Positions 24,208 to 32,832 of a stretch of 64,000 bases of DNA are shown here, in pieces. Under the pieces are notes generated by a model. The model was given only the letters and a program-made list of their open reading frames with translations. It made no database searches and was not told where the DNA came from. The translations under genes and the position numbers were made by a program. The stretch lies in NCBI RefSeq assembly GCF_030406325.1, contig NZ_JAUEQY010000003.1:310001-374000 (forward strand). The letters run 5' to 3'. This DNA is from Actinomadura sp. DC4 (GTDB lineage Bacteria > Actinomycetota > Actinomycetes > Streptosporangiales > Streptosporangiaceae). The stretch's first letter is position 1, and the number at the start of each line of letters is the position of its first letter.

Positions 24208-25214
24208 TGGACGAACTGAAGATCCTTCAGGACGCGTGGGGAGAGGCCGCGGCGCCCTCCACGACCGCCCGCGCACAGGCGCGGATGGCCCTGCTGGAGC
24301 GAGCCGCGGGGCGGAGGCACGCGCGCCGCCGCCTTCGGCCGCCGGGGATCGGCATCCGGCTCGTCGCGGTCGGCGCGATGGCCGCGGCCATCGCCGCCGG
24401 GGTGACCGTCGTGCGGACCACCGGTGGCACCGACGGGACCGGAAGGCCCCGCTCGGTGCTACCTGGGATCCCCGCCGGGCCGGTCGCGAACGCGGCCGAG
24501 GCGCTGGACCGGGCCGCCGCAGCCGCCGACGCCCGTCCGTTCACCCCGCCGCGGCCCGGCCAGTGGGTCTACAGGGAGCTCCGCGTCCGCACGTCTGTGC
24601 ACGCGAGCGGTGGGGTGACCGAAGGCCCGTACACGACCTACACGCAACGTCACTGGGAGCGGGCGGACGGCAAGAAGAGCGCGGAGATCCAGGAAGGCCG
24701 CCTGAAGGTCTTCGACGAGACCGGCCGGACCATTCCCCCGGAGGGGTACTACGTGCTGGCGGCGCTGCCCACCGACCCCGCCGCGCTGCTGCGGTGGGTC
24801 GACGCGGAGAACGGTGAGAAGCCGGGCTCGAAGGGGGAGCCCCGCAACGCCTTCGAGACGTTGAGCGTGATCTTGAGGGAGAACCTCCTGCCTCCCCGTA
24901 CGGAGGCGGCGATCTTCCGGGCCATGAAGAGGATCCCCGGCGTGACCCTGGTGGACCACGCGGCCGACGCCGCCGGCCGACCGGCGATCGCGCTCGGCGT
25001 CACCGCCGAGGGCTGGCTCCACGAGGAGGTGATGCTCGACCCGAAGTCCTACACCTACCTGGGAGAACGGGCCATTTCGATCAAGGGTCACACGCTGCGG
25101 GGTGTCGGGAGCGACCTGGACAAGGTGGCCGGGTACGTGAAGAAGGGCGTCCTGCAGCACCTCACTGTCCGTACCGTCGTCGCGGTCGTCGACCGGCCGG
25201 GGCAGCGCGACTGA
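24204..25214 (+). CDS. CU044_5270-family membrane protein, sigma-factor partner
   Basis: 336 aa. Begins MMDELKILQDAWGEAAAPS, the family N-terminus, has one membrane helix at about residues 52-70 (LVAVGAMAAAIAAGVTVV), and an extracytoplasmic C-terminal domain of about 260 residues with GQWVYRELRVRT and LPPRTEAAIFRAMKRIPGVTLV segments. Its position right after an ECF sigma gene, with a 4-bp overlap, and its single-helix topology suggest an anti-sigma factor, with the cytoplasmic N-terminus holding the sigma factor and the outside domain sensing a signal. This is inference; no zinc-binding anti-sigma motif is present. Confidence 0.85.
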   Translation: MMDELKILQDAWGEAAAPSTTARAQARMALLERAAGRRHARRRLRPPGIGIRLVAVGAMAAAIAAGVTVVRTTGGTDGTGRPRSVLPGIPAGPVANAAEALDRAAAAADARPFTPPRPGQWVYRELRVRTSVHASGGVTEGPYTTYTQRHWERADGKKSAEIQEGRLKVFDETGRTIPPEGYYVLAALPTDPAALLRWVDAENGEKPGSKGEPRNAFETLSVILRENLLPPRTEAAIFRAMKRIPGVTLVDHAADAAGRPAIALGVTAEGWLHEEVMLDPKSYTYLGERAISIKGHTLRGVGSDLDKVAGYVKKGVLQHLTVRTVVAVVDRPGQRD

Positions 25215-25223
25215 TGACGCGCG

Positions 25224-25254
25224 GGCGGCGGTGGCCGCGGTGGCCGCCGCCGCC
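25224..25254. terminator. hairpin terminator
   Basis: 13-bp stem with one G-T pair: 25224-25236 with 25242-25254, 5-nt loop. It lies between the convergent CU044_5270 gene and doxX. Confidence 0.75.
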
Positions 25255-25261
25255 ACGCGGC

Positions 25262-25615
25262 TCAGGCGGCGGCAGCCCGGACGATGACCTCGGCAAGGGC
25301 GAGAACGCCCAGCACGAGCGCCGGGGCGAAGACCTTGATCGGGTCGCCGTTGCGGATGTGGACGATGACCGCGCCGGCCATCAGCAGGACCAGCCCGGCG
25401 CCCGCGGCGACGCCCAGCGGCCAGAGGGCCAGGCCCACGAGCAGGCCGATCGCGCCCAGGACTTCGAGCGCGCCGATGCCCTTCCAGGTGTTGTGGGAGA
25501 AGCGGAGGTGGTCGGCGTTGTCCATGGCCGACTTGACGCCGGCGACCTTCTGCCCACCGGCCGCGCCGAACGCCAGGGCGAGCAGGACGGCGAGGACGAC
25601 CGCGACGATGAACAT
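25262..25615 (-). CDS. DoxX-family membrane protein
   Basis: 117 aa with four predicted helices: residues about 1-20, 45-65, 70-87 and 95-113. The loop NTWKGIGALEVLGAIGLLVGL is the family's most recognisable part. DoxX-like proteins are small integral membrane proteins linked loosely to redox or thiol stress. It is divergent from an HxlR regulator across 83 bp, so it is probably that regulator's target. Confidence 0.9.
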   Translation of the reverse strand: MFIVAVVLAVLLALAFGAAGGQKVAGVKSAMDNADHLRFSHNTWKGIGALEVLGAIGLLVGLALWPLGVAAGAGLVLLMAGAVIVHIRNGDPIKVFAPALVLGVLALAEVIVRAAAA

Positions 25616-25698
25616 GAGGGGCCTCCACGGCTATGGCTCTCTTACCTACTTACTTATCTAAAGCCACTAATACCACGTAACTGACTACACTGGCGTAT
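25616..25698. promoter_or_regulatory. divergent doxX/hxlR promoter region
   Basis: An 83-bp AT-rich stretch with repeated CTTAC/CTTAT units (TTACCTACTTACTTATCTAA, 25642-25661) and a GTAA at 25676-25679. HxlR regulators usually bind short TA-containing dyads, so this is the likely operator area. The hxlR GTG at 25699 has no SD and may be leaderless. Confidence 0.5.
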
Positions 25699-26028
25699 GT
25701 GGGGGAAAGCTGTGAGCGGGCGAGCGAGGAGCTGACGCAGGTCTTCGCTCTTCTCGGCAAGCGCTGGAGCGGCCTCGTCGTGGCCGTGCTGACCGGCGGG
25801 CCCGTACGCTTCGCCGATCTGCGCCGGGCGATCCCGGGCATCAGCGAACGCATGCTGTCCGACCGGCTGAGCGAGCTCGCCGACTCCGGCCTGGTCGTAC
25901 GCGAGGTGCTCGAAGGCCCCCCGCTCGGCGTGTGCTACCGCCTCACCCCGGCCGGCTTGGCGTTGCGGCCCGCCCTGGAAGAGCTCAGCCGCTGGGCGCA
26001 CGAGCACCTGCGGCCGTCCCTCCTGTAG
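25699..26028 (+). CDS. HxlR-family transcriptional regulator
   Basis: 109 aa winged helix protein of the usual HxlR length: C5 near the N-terminus (GESCERA), then FALLGKRWSGLVVAVLTGGPVRFADLRRAIPGISERMLSDRLSELADSGLV and the wing EGPPLGVCYRLTPAG. The Cys at position 5 is in the place where HypR/HxlR-type regulators often carry a redox-sensing Cys. Divergent from doxX. GTG at 25699 is chosen because it gives the family N-terminus; an overlapping ATG at 25697 is out of frame. Confidence 0.92.
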   Translation: MGESCERASEELTQVFALLGKRWSGLVVAVLTGGPVRFADLRRAIPGISERMLSDRLSELADSGLVVREVLEGPPLGVCYRLTPAGLALRPALEELSRWAHEHLRPSLL

Positions 26029-26031
26029 GCC

Positions 26032-26724
26032 TCAGGCCAGGCAGCGGAGGGCCGCGCGCAGGCGCGGGTCGAGCGGGTGCGGCTCCGGCAGCCGGCCCAC
26101 CGTCGCCGCGACGAACTCCGGCGGCGTCAGCACGGCCTCCGCGCCCGAGGTGCGCACGGCGTAGTCGCCGTCCCCGTCCTGGTCCACCTCGACCGGCGCC
26201 GCCCGCTCGGTCAGCGCGAACCGCCCGACGCGCGCACGCCAGTGGACCCGGGCCGGCGACGCGTCGTCCGGCACGCCCACGTCGTCCGCGTGCGTGGCGT
26301 ACTCCGAGGCGAAGTGGAAGACCTGCAGGCCGACCGGGTACGGGCCGCACATCGTGGGCAAGGTCGCGTCCCGGCCGAGCGAGCGCATCCGGCGGCGCGT
26401 CTCGCCGTTCTTGTCCCGCCACTCCTCCAGGATCTGGGCGACGGGCCGGTCCCGGCGTACGCGCACGGTCCAGGCGTTGAACTCCGCGACGGTCGCGACG
26501 TCCTCGCTCACCATCCGCTCCGACAGACTCTCCAGGTCGTCCTCCAGGCAGGCGTGGTTGTAGGCCTCCTGGCCCGCCAGGTGGGCGAGAACGTCTCGTA
26601 CCGTCCATCCGGCGCACCGGGACGCCCGTGTCCAGGCGGCGTCGCGCAGGCCGGCGAAGTGGCGGTCGAGCCGCTCCGCCTCCGCGTCGAGGATGGCGAA
26701 GGGGTCAAGGTCGTCGAGTCCCAT
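26032..26724 (-). CDS. maleylpyruvate isomerase-family mycothiol-dependent enzyme (DinB-like)
   Basis: 230 aa. N-terminal DinB four-helix domain with GWTVRDVLAHLAGQEAYN (metal-site His) and a later HFASEYATHADDVG segment holding two more His ligands, followed by a C-terminal SCP-like domain (about 150-230) ending LRAALRCLA. Proteins of this kind use mycothiol as thiol cofactor; the exact reaction of this member is unknown. ATG 26724 is preceded by GGGGAAG nine bases upstream; a second ATG three codons earlier overlaps that SD. It ends three bases from the convergent hxlR gene. Confidence 0.85.
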   Translation of the reverse strand: MGLDDLDPFAILDAEAERLDRHFAGLRDAAWTRASRCAGWTVRDVLAHLAGQEAYNHACLEDDLESLSERMVSEDVATVAEFNAWTVRVRRDRPVAQILEEWRDKNGETRRRMRSLGRDATLPTMCGPYPVGLQVFHFASEYATHADDVGVPDDASPARVHWRARVGRFALTERAAPVEVDQDGDGDYAVRTSGAEAVLTPPEFVAATVGRLPEPHPLDPRLRAALRCLA

Positions 26725-26900
26725 GCCGCTCATCTTCCCCGCCGCACGGCGACTTCCCTGCTCAGCCGCCATCCCCGGCGCGCGCGGCACGGACCCGACA
26801 GATCGGGACGTTACGTCCAGATCCGGACGTTGACAGAGATCACCGGCGGGCATTTGCTGGGCGGCACAACAAACGCCAGTACCGGCCAACGGAGCCCGCC

Positions 26901-29900
26901 ATGCGCCGTCCGCACACCGCCGTGCTCGCCGTCGCGCTGACCGTCCCGCTCGTCGCGGCGATCGACGGCGCCGCCCACGCCGCGCCGGCCGCCGGCGGGC
27001 CCGGCACGGCCGCCCACTTCGACCTCGCCCGCAAGGACTGCGTCGGCACGGCGCACGGCGGCTCGAAGATCTGGTTCACCGTGGCCGGCGGCGTGCTGTC
27101 CGACGTCTACGAGCCGACCATCGACAACACCAACGTGGAGTCGATGCGGTTCGTGGTCACCGACGGCCGTACGTTCACCGAACTCCAGGGCCGCGACACG
27201 ACCTACACCGTACGGACCGACCCGACCGGGATGGCGTGCACCGTCACGACGTCGAGCAAGGCCGGGCGCTACCGCCTCGTCACGACGTACGTGACCGACC
27301 CCCGGCGCGACGCCGTCGTCATACGGACCTCGCTCCAGGCCAGGACGCCGCTGCGGCTGTACGTCCGGCTCGACACGAGCGTCAACGGCAACGGCGGCGG
27401 GGGTACGGCCAACGCCGGCGCGGACAGCGGCAGCGTCCGGCACGGCGTGCCCGTGGTCGGCGACGAGAACACCGCCACCAGCGCCGCGAACCGCGACTAC
27501 GCGGTCCCGACCCACCTCGCGCTGCGCGCCTCACGGCCGCTGCCGCAGGCGAGTGTCGGCTACGTCGGCACGGCGAGCGACGGCGCGGCCATGCTGGACG
27601 CGCACCACACGCTCGCGCCGGGCGACTCCGCGCCGGACGGCAACGTCGTCGCTACGGCGCGGCTTCCGGTCGACGACGGCGCGTCGACCTTCGCGCTCGG
27701 CTTCGGGCGTACGGCGGACCAGGCGATCGACACGGCCGGCGCCGCCGCCGCGCGGCCCTTCGCCGCGACCGCGAACGACTACGCCAACGGCTGGCGCGCC
27801 TACGACCGGGGCCTCCGGCGGCCGCCCGGGGCGTACGCCGGCGCCTATTTCACGTCCGCCAACGTCATCAAGGCGAGCGAGGACAAGACCTTCCCCGGCG
27901 CGGTCGTGGCGTCGCTGGCGAGCCCGTGGGGGCAGGCTCTCAGCGCGGCGGACGCCTCCGGCGGGAAACCGGTCTACTTCGGCTCTTATCGCGAGGTGTT
28001 CTCCCGCGACCTGTACGAGGCGTTCACCGGTTTCCTCACCGACGGCGACCTGACGACGGCGAGGGCGACCGCGCGGTTCCTGCTCGAACGCCAGCAGTTG
28101 GCCGACGGGCGGCTGCCGCGCAACTCGCTGCTCAACGGGCAGGTCGCCCCGGACACCGGCGGGGACCAGCTCGACGAGACCGCGTACCCGGTGCTGATGG
28201 CCTACCAGGCGGGGCTCGGCGGCGACACCGCCCTGTGGCGCGACCACGTGCGCGAGGCCGCGGACTTCCTCGTCTCCCACGGCCCGTCCTTCGGCGTCGA
28301 GCGCTGGGAGGAGCAGTCCGGGTACTCCCCCTCGACCATCGCCGCCGAGATCGCCGGGCTGGTGGCCGGCGGTGAGATCGCCGACCGGCACGGCGACGCG
28401 GCCCGTGCCCGGCTCTACCGCGCGACCGCCGACCACTACGCGCGCTCGATCAAGGGCTGGACGGTCACGACCACCGGCCCGTACGGCACGCGCTACTTCC
28501 TGCGGCTGTCCAAGAACGGCGACCCGGACGCCGCGACGACGTACGGCCTGGGCAACGGAGGCCCCACCGAGGACCAGCGGCGCGTCCTGGACGCCGGGTT
28601 CCTGGAGCTGACCCGCCTGGGCGTGCTCGCCCCGGACGACCCGGACGTGACCGCCTCACTCCCGATCCTCGACCGGGTCATCGGGCGTGCGACGCCGACC
28701 GGCCGGGGCTGGTACCGCTACGGCTCCGACACGTCCGGCACCGAGGACGGCTACGGCGACTGCCACGTCGCCGACCCCACCTCGTGCGAGCCGGAAGGAC
28801 GCCCGTGGCCGACCGGGAACGCCGGTTCGGGGCACGTGTGGCCGGTCCTGTCCGGCGAGCGGGCAGAGCACGACCTGCAGGTACGGGACCAGCGGTCGGC
28901 GGCGGCGCTGCTCACCTCGATGAGCCGCTACTCACCGACCGGCCTGGTGCCCGAGCAGGCCTGGGAGGATCCGGACGCGGCCGCGAGCCCGTACGGCACC
29001 GACCCGGCGAACGCCTCGATCGGTTTCGTCAACGGACAGGCGGCGGGCTCGGCCTCACCGCTCACCTGGGCACAGGCGCAGGTCGTCCGGCTCGCGCTGG
29101 ACCTCGGCGCCGCGCGCCCGCTGGAGCAGCCGAAGGCGGTGCGCGACCGGTACACCCGCGCTCCCGGCACGGTCCCGCTCACTCTCACCGGTCCCGCCGA
29201 CGGTGCGTCGGTCTCCGGCACGACCGTCCAGGTCACGGGCACGACTACGCCCGGTGCGGTGGTCGACGTCGCCTCGGCCGGCACGGATGTCGGGAGCGAC
29301 ACGTCGGTCACCTCGGCCCGTTCGGACGGGACGTTCTCCGCGACGGTCCCGGTGAGCTTCGGCACCACCGTGCTGACGGTGTCGGCGACCGACCACGGCC
29401 GTACCGCCTACGCCCAGCGGACCGTCGTCGGCGAACTCACCGGCGGCACGACGGCCCTGGACGTCACCGACCCGGACGGCGACGACAACGGACCGGGAAC
29501 CTACGCCTACCCGACGGCCGCGGACTTCCACGCGGGCGCGTACGACATCGAGCGGTTCCAGGTGATCAGCGACGCGAACACGGTCTACCTGCAGGCGCGC
29601 CTGCGCGACCTGACTCCGACGTTCGGCAGCCCGATCGGCGCGCAGCTCCTCGACGTGTACGTCCGGCAGCCCGGGGTGTCGCCGACGTCGTCCCAGGCGG
29701 CGTCGGCGCAGCGGGTTTACACGCTCGGCGACGCGTGGACGCAGCGGATCGAGGTCCAGGGCTTCGCCTCGCCCGTGTGGGTGGACGCCGCCGGTTCTTC
29801 GCGGGGCGGCGCGGCGGTGCGCTCGTCACAGACCGCCCGCACGATCACGATCGCGCTGCCGAAGGCGACGTTCGGCACGCCGGGTACGGGGTGGGAGTTC

Positions 29901-30140
29901 GCGGCCGTCCTGCACGGCCAGGACGGGTTCAGTTCGGACCAGGCGCGTGGGTTCGCGCCTACGGCTCAGCCGTACGCCTTCGGGGTGTGCGGGCCTGACG
30001 CCTCGGGCCCGATCTGCGCCGCCGACCCGGCCACGGTCCCCCGCGCCATGGACGTCATCACCCCACCGGGCGTGTCCCAGGCGGACGAGCTTGACCCGAC
30101 GAAGGGCCCGGCGACGATCCGGTCGGTATCGATCCCCTGA
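26901..30140 (+). CDS. secreted glucodextranase-like glycoside hydrolase (GH15, domains N-A-B-C)
   Basis: 1079 aa exported enzyme that probably releases glucose from the non-reducing end of dextran or other alpha-glucans. Sec signal 1-27 (AHA cleavage). Domain N (about 30-290) is the beta-sandwich ahead of the catalytic barrel. Domain A is an (alpha/alpha)6 barrel; the general acid lies in RWEEQSGYSP (Glu470/471) and the general base in LVPEQAW (Glu685). Domain B (about 759-850) is an Ig-like fold starting PLTLTGPADGASVSG. Domain C (from about 852) starts with DVTDPDGDDNGPG, the hallmark of the glucodextranase C-terminal DOMON-like domain. This order matches Arthrobacter glucodextranase. GGAG lies six bases before the ATG. 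No S-layer motif is seen. Confidence 0.93.
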   Translation: MRRPHTAVLAVALTVPLVAAIDGAAHAAPAAGGPGTAAHFDLARKDCVGTAHGGSKIWFTVAGGVLSDVYEPTIDNTNVESMRFVVTDGRTFTELQGRDTTYTVRTDPTGMACTVTTSSKAGRYRLVTTYVTDPRRDAVVIRTSLQARTPLRLYVRLDTSVNGNGGGGTANAGADSGSVRHGVPVVGDENTATSAANRDYAVPTHLALRASRPLPQASVGYVGTASDGAAMLDAHHTLAPGDSAPDGNVVATARLPVDDGASTFALGFGRTADQAIDTAGAAAARPFAATANDYANGWRAYDRGLRRPPGAYAGAYFTSANVIKASEDKTFPGAVVASLASPWGQALSAADASGGKPVYFGSYREVFSRDLYEAFTGFLTDGDLTTARATARFLLERQQLADGRLPRNSLLNGQVAPDTGGDQLDETAYPVLMAYQAGLGGDTALWRDHVREAADFLVSHGPSFGVERWEEQSGYSPSTIAAEIAGLVAGGEIADRHGDAARARLYRATADHYARSIKGWTVTTTGPYGTRYFLRLSKNGDPDAATTYGLGNGGPTEDQRRVLDAGFLELTRLGVLAPDDPDVTASLPILDRVIGRATPTGRGWYRYGSDTSGTEDGYGDCHVADPTSCEPEGRPWPTGNAGSGHVWPVLSGERAEHDLQVRDQRSAAALLTSMSRYSPTGLVPEQAWEDPDAAASPYGTDPANASIGFVNGQAAGSASPLTWAQAQVVRLALDLGAARPLEQPKAVRDRYTRAPGTVPLTLTGPADGASVSGTTVQVTGTTTPGAVVDVASAGTDVGSDTSVTSARSDGTFSATVPVSFGTTVLTVSATDHGRTAYAQRTVVGELTGGTTALDVTDPDGDDNGPGTYAYPTAADFHAGAYDIERFQVISDANTVYLQARLRDLTPTFGSPIGAQLLDVYVRQPGVSPTSSQAASAQRVYTLGDAWTQRIEVQGFASPVWVDAAGSSRGGAAVRSSQTARTITIALPKATFGTPGTGWEFAAVLHGQDGFSSDQARGFAPTAQPYAFGVCGPDASGPICAADPATVPRAMDVITPPGVSQADELDPTKGPATIRSVSIP

Positions 30141-30208
30141 GGCTGGGGTTGGCGCGTCCATCATCGTCGTCGTGTCTTCGGCGAGCCGTACCACCTGCGT
30201 CGAGACAC

Positions 30209-30433
30209 TCAGGTACGGCGGAGATCGACCGATGTCACGCCGCCGCGATTGCGCAATGTGGTCCGCTCGCTCAGGAGCCGACGCATGACTCCATAGCTGC
30301 ATCCGAACCGTTGCGCCACCTGGCGGATAGTCAATCCCCGCTCGTACAGACGCGCAGCGTCTTCGATCATCTGCCGTTGTTCCGAGGCTCCCCCCGTTCT
30401 TCGGACACCTGACCTGAGTTCACCTGTGATCAT
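30209..30433 (-). pseudogene. small helix-turn-helix protein, probably a remnant
   Basis: Last 74 codons of a longer frame. The readable part is IEDAARLYERGLTIRQVAQR plus FGCSYGVMRRLLSERTTLRNRGG, an HTH of the kind found in small actinomycete DNA-binding proteins (Y.xGxSIRxLAxxxGxSYxxVxxxL). The ATG at 30433 has no SD and the upstream frame does not look coding. It sits between other gene fragments, so I treat it as a decayed or truncated gene; a short functional HTH protein cannot be excluded. Confidence 0.45.
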
Positions 30434-30441
30434 CAGAAAGG

Positions 30442-30504
30442 ATGTCCCACATGCCCGCACCACACCCTCCGGAGTTCCGTCGTGTATTGCCACAAACGAC
30501 TTAG
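30442..30504 (+). pseudogene. N-terminal fragment of an IS3-type transposase OrfA
   Basis: ATG with GAAAGG upstream, then MPAPHPPEFRR, the typical start of IS3-family OrfA (MPxPYPPEFRRRAVELAR). The frame then diverges and stops after 20 codons. No inverted repeats or OrfB are found nearby, so only the first ~15 codons of the element survive. Confidence 0.5.
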
Positions 30505-30664
30505 CGCCGGACCAGATCCGAGTCTCCTCGCGCGCTCGCGATCCTCTTCGGCGTACGGCTCTGTCGGACCGATCAAGGTCACAAAGGTCTGCAGCGAAAT
30601 CCAGAACATCTTCCAAGGCGGGACGGCCGACCTCGACCGGACATGACCAACCGCCCGTCCCGGA

Positions 30665-30778
30665 ACGCTGTCGGGAGACGAACGCCAGGGCGTCGTGATC
30701 GCCCGTGCACTGGTAGGCCACTCGCGCGCCGAACGCGTCGTCATCCTGTCCGAAGGCGACATCGTCGAGAACCCGTAG
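30665..30778 (+). pseudogene. ABC transporter ATPase remnant
   Basis: Frame reads TLSGDERQGVVIARALVG and, after an internal deletion, AERVVILSEGDIVENP then stop. These are the ABC signature motif with the following helix (LSGGxRQRVxIARAL) and the C-terminal D-loop-distal strand (ADRVVVLxxGRIVE). Walker A, Walker B and switch His are missing, so it is not functional. Confidence 0.6.
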
Positions 30779-30990
30779 ACCGCTGATTGGGACCTTCGCC
30801 GCCGAGGGCGGCGACCCAGGCGATCGATGCATCGTTGTGTTGCTCCGGGGGGCGATCTCCCTGGAACCCCCGAAGGTGAGGAGCTCCGCCCACGCCCCCT
30901 GCGGGCCAGGGTCGGCGCGTCCATCACCGTCTACGGTGGAGGTACGTTCGGGGGTGTCCACCCACGTTGCCGCTGGCGGTGGGCGCCCGG

Positions 30991-31746
30991 TCAGACGGCG
31001 CGGCCGACAGGGCTGTGCTGGCCGCCGGTGTTGTAGATCACCTGGCCGGTGATGAAAGCGGCGTCCGCCGAGGCCAGGAAGGCGACGAGACCGGCCGTGT
31101 CCGCGGGCTCGCCGACCCTGCCGAGCACGAAGGCGGCGCCCATCTGCGCACGCCGTTCCGGTGAGGGGTCGGTCAGGTGGGCGGTCGTGGTGGTGCCCGG
31201 GGCCACCGCGTTGACGGTGATCCCCCGAGCGGCGAACTCGATCGCGGCGACCTTGGTCACCTGGTCCAGGAACGCCTTCGCACCCGAGTAGAGCGCGCTG
31301 CCCGGCAGCGCCGTGCTGGTGACCCCGGACGAGACGTTCACCACCCGGCCGCCGTCACTGAGCCGGTCCGCCGCCGCCCGCATCACCAGGTAGGGGGCCC
31401 GTGCGTCGACGGCCACAAGATGGTCGAAGGTCTCCACCGGGGTCTGCGCCAGTGGCCCCCAGGAGACGGTCCCGGCGTTGTTGACCACGATGTCCAGCCT
31501 CGCGAACTCTCCCACCACCGCCTCCACCACCTCGGCGGCGGCCGCGGGCTCGGCCAGGTCCGCTTTGATCGTCAAGGCCCGGCGTCCCAGCGCCCGTACC
31601 TGCCCGGCCACCTTCTCCGCCTCGTCCTTGCCTGTGTTGTAGGTGAAGCCGACGTCGGCCCCGTCCGCGGCCAGCCGCCGCACGATCTCCGCGCCGATAC
31701 CGCGGCTGCCGCCGGTGACCAGCGCGACCTTGCCGTTCAGACTCAT
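30991..31746 (-). CDS. SDR family NAD(P)-dependent oxidoreductase (FabG-like)
   Basis: 251 aa classical SDR: TGGSRGIG at 11-18, NNAG at about 88-91, catalytic Ser in NVSSGVTS, Tyr-Lys in YSGAK, and the PG motif NAVAPGTTTT. The C-terminus AFITGQVIYNTGGQ is the classical family end. ATG 31746 has GGAAGGGA upstream. It is divergent from a LysR regulator (93 bp), the usual arrangement for a regulator and its target. Substrate unknown; 3-oxoacyl reductases share this pattern. Confidence 0.92.
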   Translation of the reverse strand: MSLNGKVALVTGGSRGIGAEIVRRLAADGADVGFTYNTGKDEAEKVAGQVRALGRRALTIKADLAEPAAAAEVVEAVVGEFARLDIVVNNAGTVSWGPLAQTPVETFDHLVAVDARAPYLVMRAAADRLSDGGRVVNVSSGVTSTALPGSALYSGAKAFLDQVTKVAAIEFAARGITVNAVAPGTTTTAHLTDPSPERRAQMGAAFVLGRVGEPADTAGLVAFLASADAAFITGQVIYNTGGQHSPVGRAV

Positions 31747-31839
31747 GCTGAATCCCTTCCTTTTCGGGCGGGGACCAGTCCAGCAGCGCGCGAGCCCGGG
31801 CAGAAGGACACGTTGGCTCTCGTTCCATACACTGCGGAT

Positions 31840-32742
31840 ATGGATGACGTGGAGGTGCGCGAACTCCGCTACTTCATCGCGGTCGCCGAGGAGCTCAACT
31901 TCACCCGCGCCGCGGCACGCCTCGGCATGGCCCAGCCGCCCCTGTCCACCGCCATCGGCAAGCTGGAGCGCAAGCTCGGGGTGACTCTGCTGGAACGGAC
32001 CAGCCGCCACGTCCACCTCACCCCGGCCGGGCAGGAACTGCTCGAACAGGGCCGAATCGCCGTCGAGGCCGTCGGTGCCGCTCTCGAACGCACCCGCCGC
32101 AAGGCCGCCCAGGCCGATCGCCTCACCGTCGCCGTCAAGGCGGGCGCCGGCACCGAGCTACTCCGAAAGATCACACGACGCTGCGCGGACGATCCGCTCA
32201 TTCCCGACGTACATCTCCAGTTCGTCCAAGGCGGACCGGCCGCCGCCCTGCGCGCCGGAACCGCCGACGTCGCGCTTCTGCACGCCCCGTTCGACGACCG
32301 TGGCCTGGACGCCGAGGTGCTGTTCGTCGAGCCGCGCGTCGCGGTCCTGCCCGCCGGCCACCGCCTGGCGCGGCACCGCAGCCTGCGCCGCGACGACCTG
32401 AGCGGGGAACCGATGCCACGCTGGGCGAGGCAGACCGACACGGCCACAGCCGCCTACTGGGCCGACGGCTTTGGGGAGATACCGGACGGACCCGAAATCA
32501 GCGACATGAGCCAGCTACTCGACGTGGTCGCACTCGGCCAGGCGGTGGCCTACGTACCGGCCTCTATCGCGCGCCAGCACGGCCGGGCGGAGCTGGTCTT
32601 CGTACCGGTCGCCGACTTGAGCCCGGGCAGGGTCGTGGCCGCCTGGCCGGACGCCACCCGATCGCGCGCCGTCGCCGACTTCGTCCGCGCCGCCGTCGAG
32701 GTCGCCGCGGACCATCCCCGGCAGGCGGCCGCACTCGACTGA
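31840..32742 (+). CDS. LysR-family transcriptional regulator
   Basis: 300 aa. N-terminal winged HTH: LRYFIAVAEELNFTRAAARLGMAQPPLSTAIGKLERKLGVTLLERTSRHVHLTPAG (about 8-63). The rest is a periplasmic-binding-like effector domain of two lobes. Start ATG 31840 gives the standard short lead before the HTH; the upstream open frame belongs to the other strand. It is divergent from the SDR gene, which it probably controls; the shared 93-bp region contains no long palindrome that I can see. Confidence 0.92.
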   Translation: MDDVEVRELRYFIAVAEELNFTRAAARLGMAQPPLSTAIGKLERKLGVTLLERTSRHVHLTPAGQELLEQGRIAVEAVGAALERTRRKAAQADRLTVAVKAGAGTELLRKITRRCADDPLIPDVHLQFVQGGPAAALRAGTADVALLHAPFDDRGLDAEVLFVEPRVAVLPAGHRLARHRSLRRDDLSGEPMPRWARQTDTATAAYWADGFGEIPDGPEISDMSQLLDVVALGQAVAYVPASIARQHGRAELVFVPVADLSPGRVVAAWPDATRSRAVADFVRAAVEVAADHPRQAAALD

Positions 32743-32832
32743 GAACCCGCGGACCGGTTTCGCTGACGGTGGTCGCTGGGGTTCGGCAAGTACGTGACGG
32801 AGAAAGACGTGCCGTACGCGGCGGTGGCCGGG

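Larger units (their letters stand above)
30134..30931. repeat. direct repeats flanking a decayed segment
   Basis: Copy A, 30134-30168, begins CCCCTGAGGC and contains GGCGCGTCCATCA at 30151-30163; it spans the stop of the glucodextranase gene. Copy B, 30896-30931, begins CCCCTGCGGG and has the same 13-mer at 30914-30926. The ~760 bp between hold only gene fragments, so the repeats may mark an old insertion or duplication. Confidence 0.5.

Noticed and set aside
30209-30961. The full 250-codon minus frame at the decayed segment as one gene
   Set aside because: Only the last ~70 codons resemble an HTH; the rest lies opposite the ABC and transposase remnants and has no recognisable features or SD.
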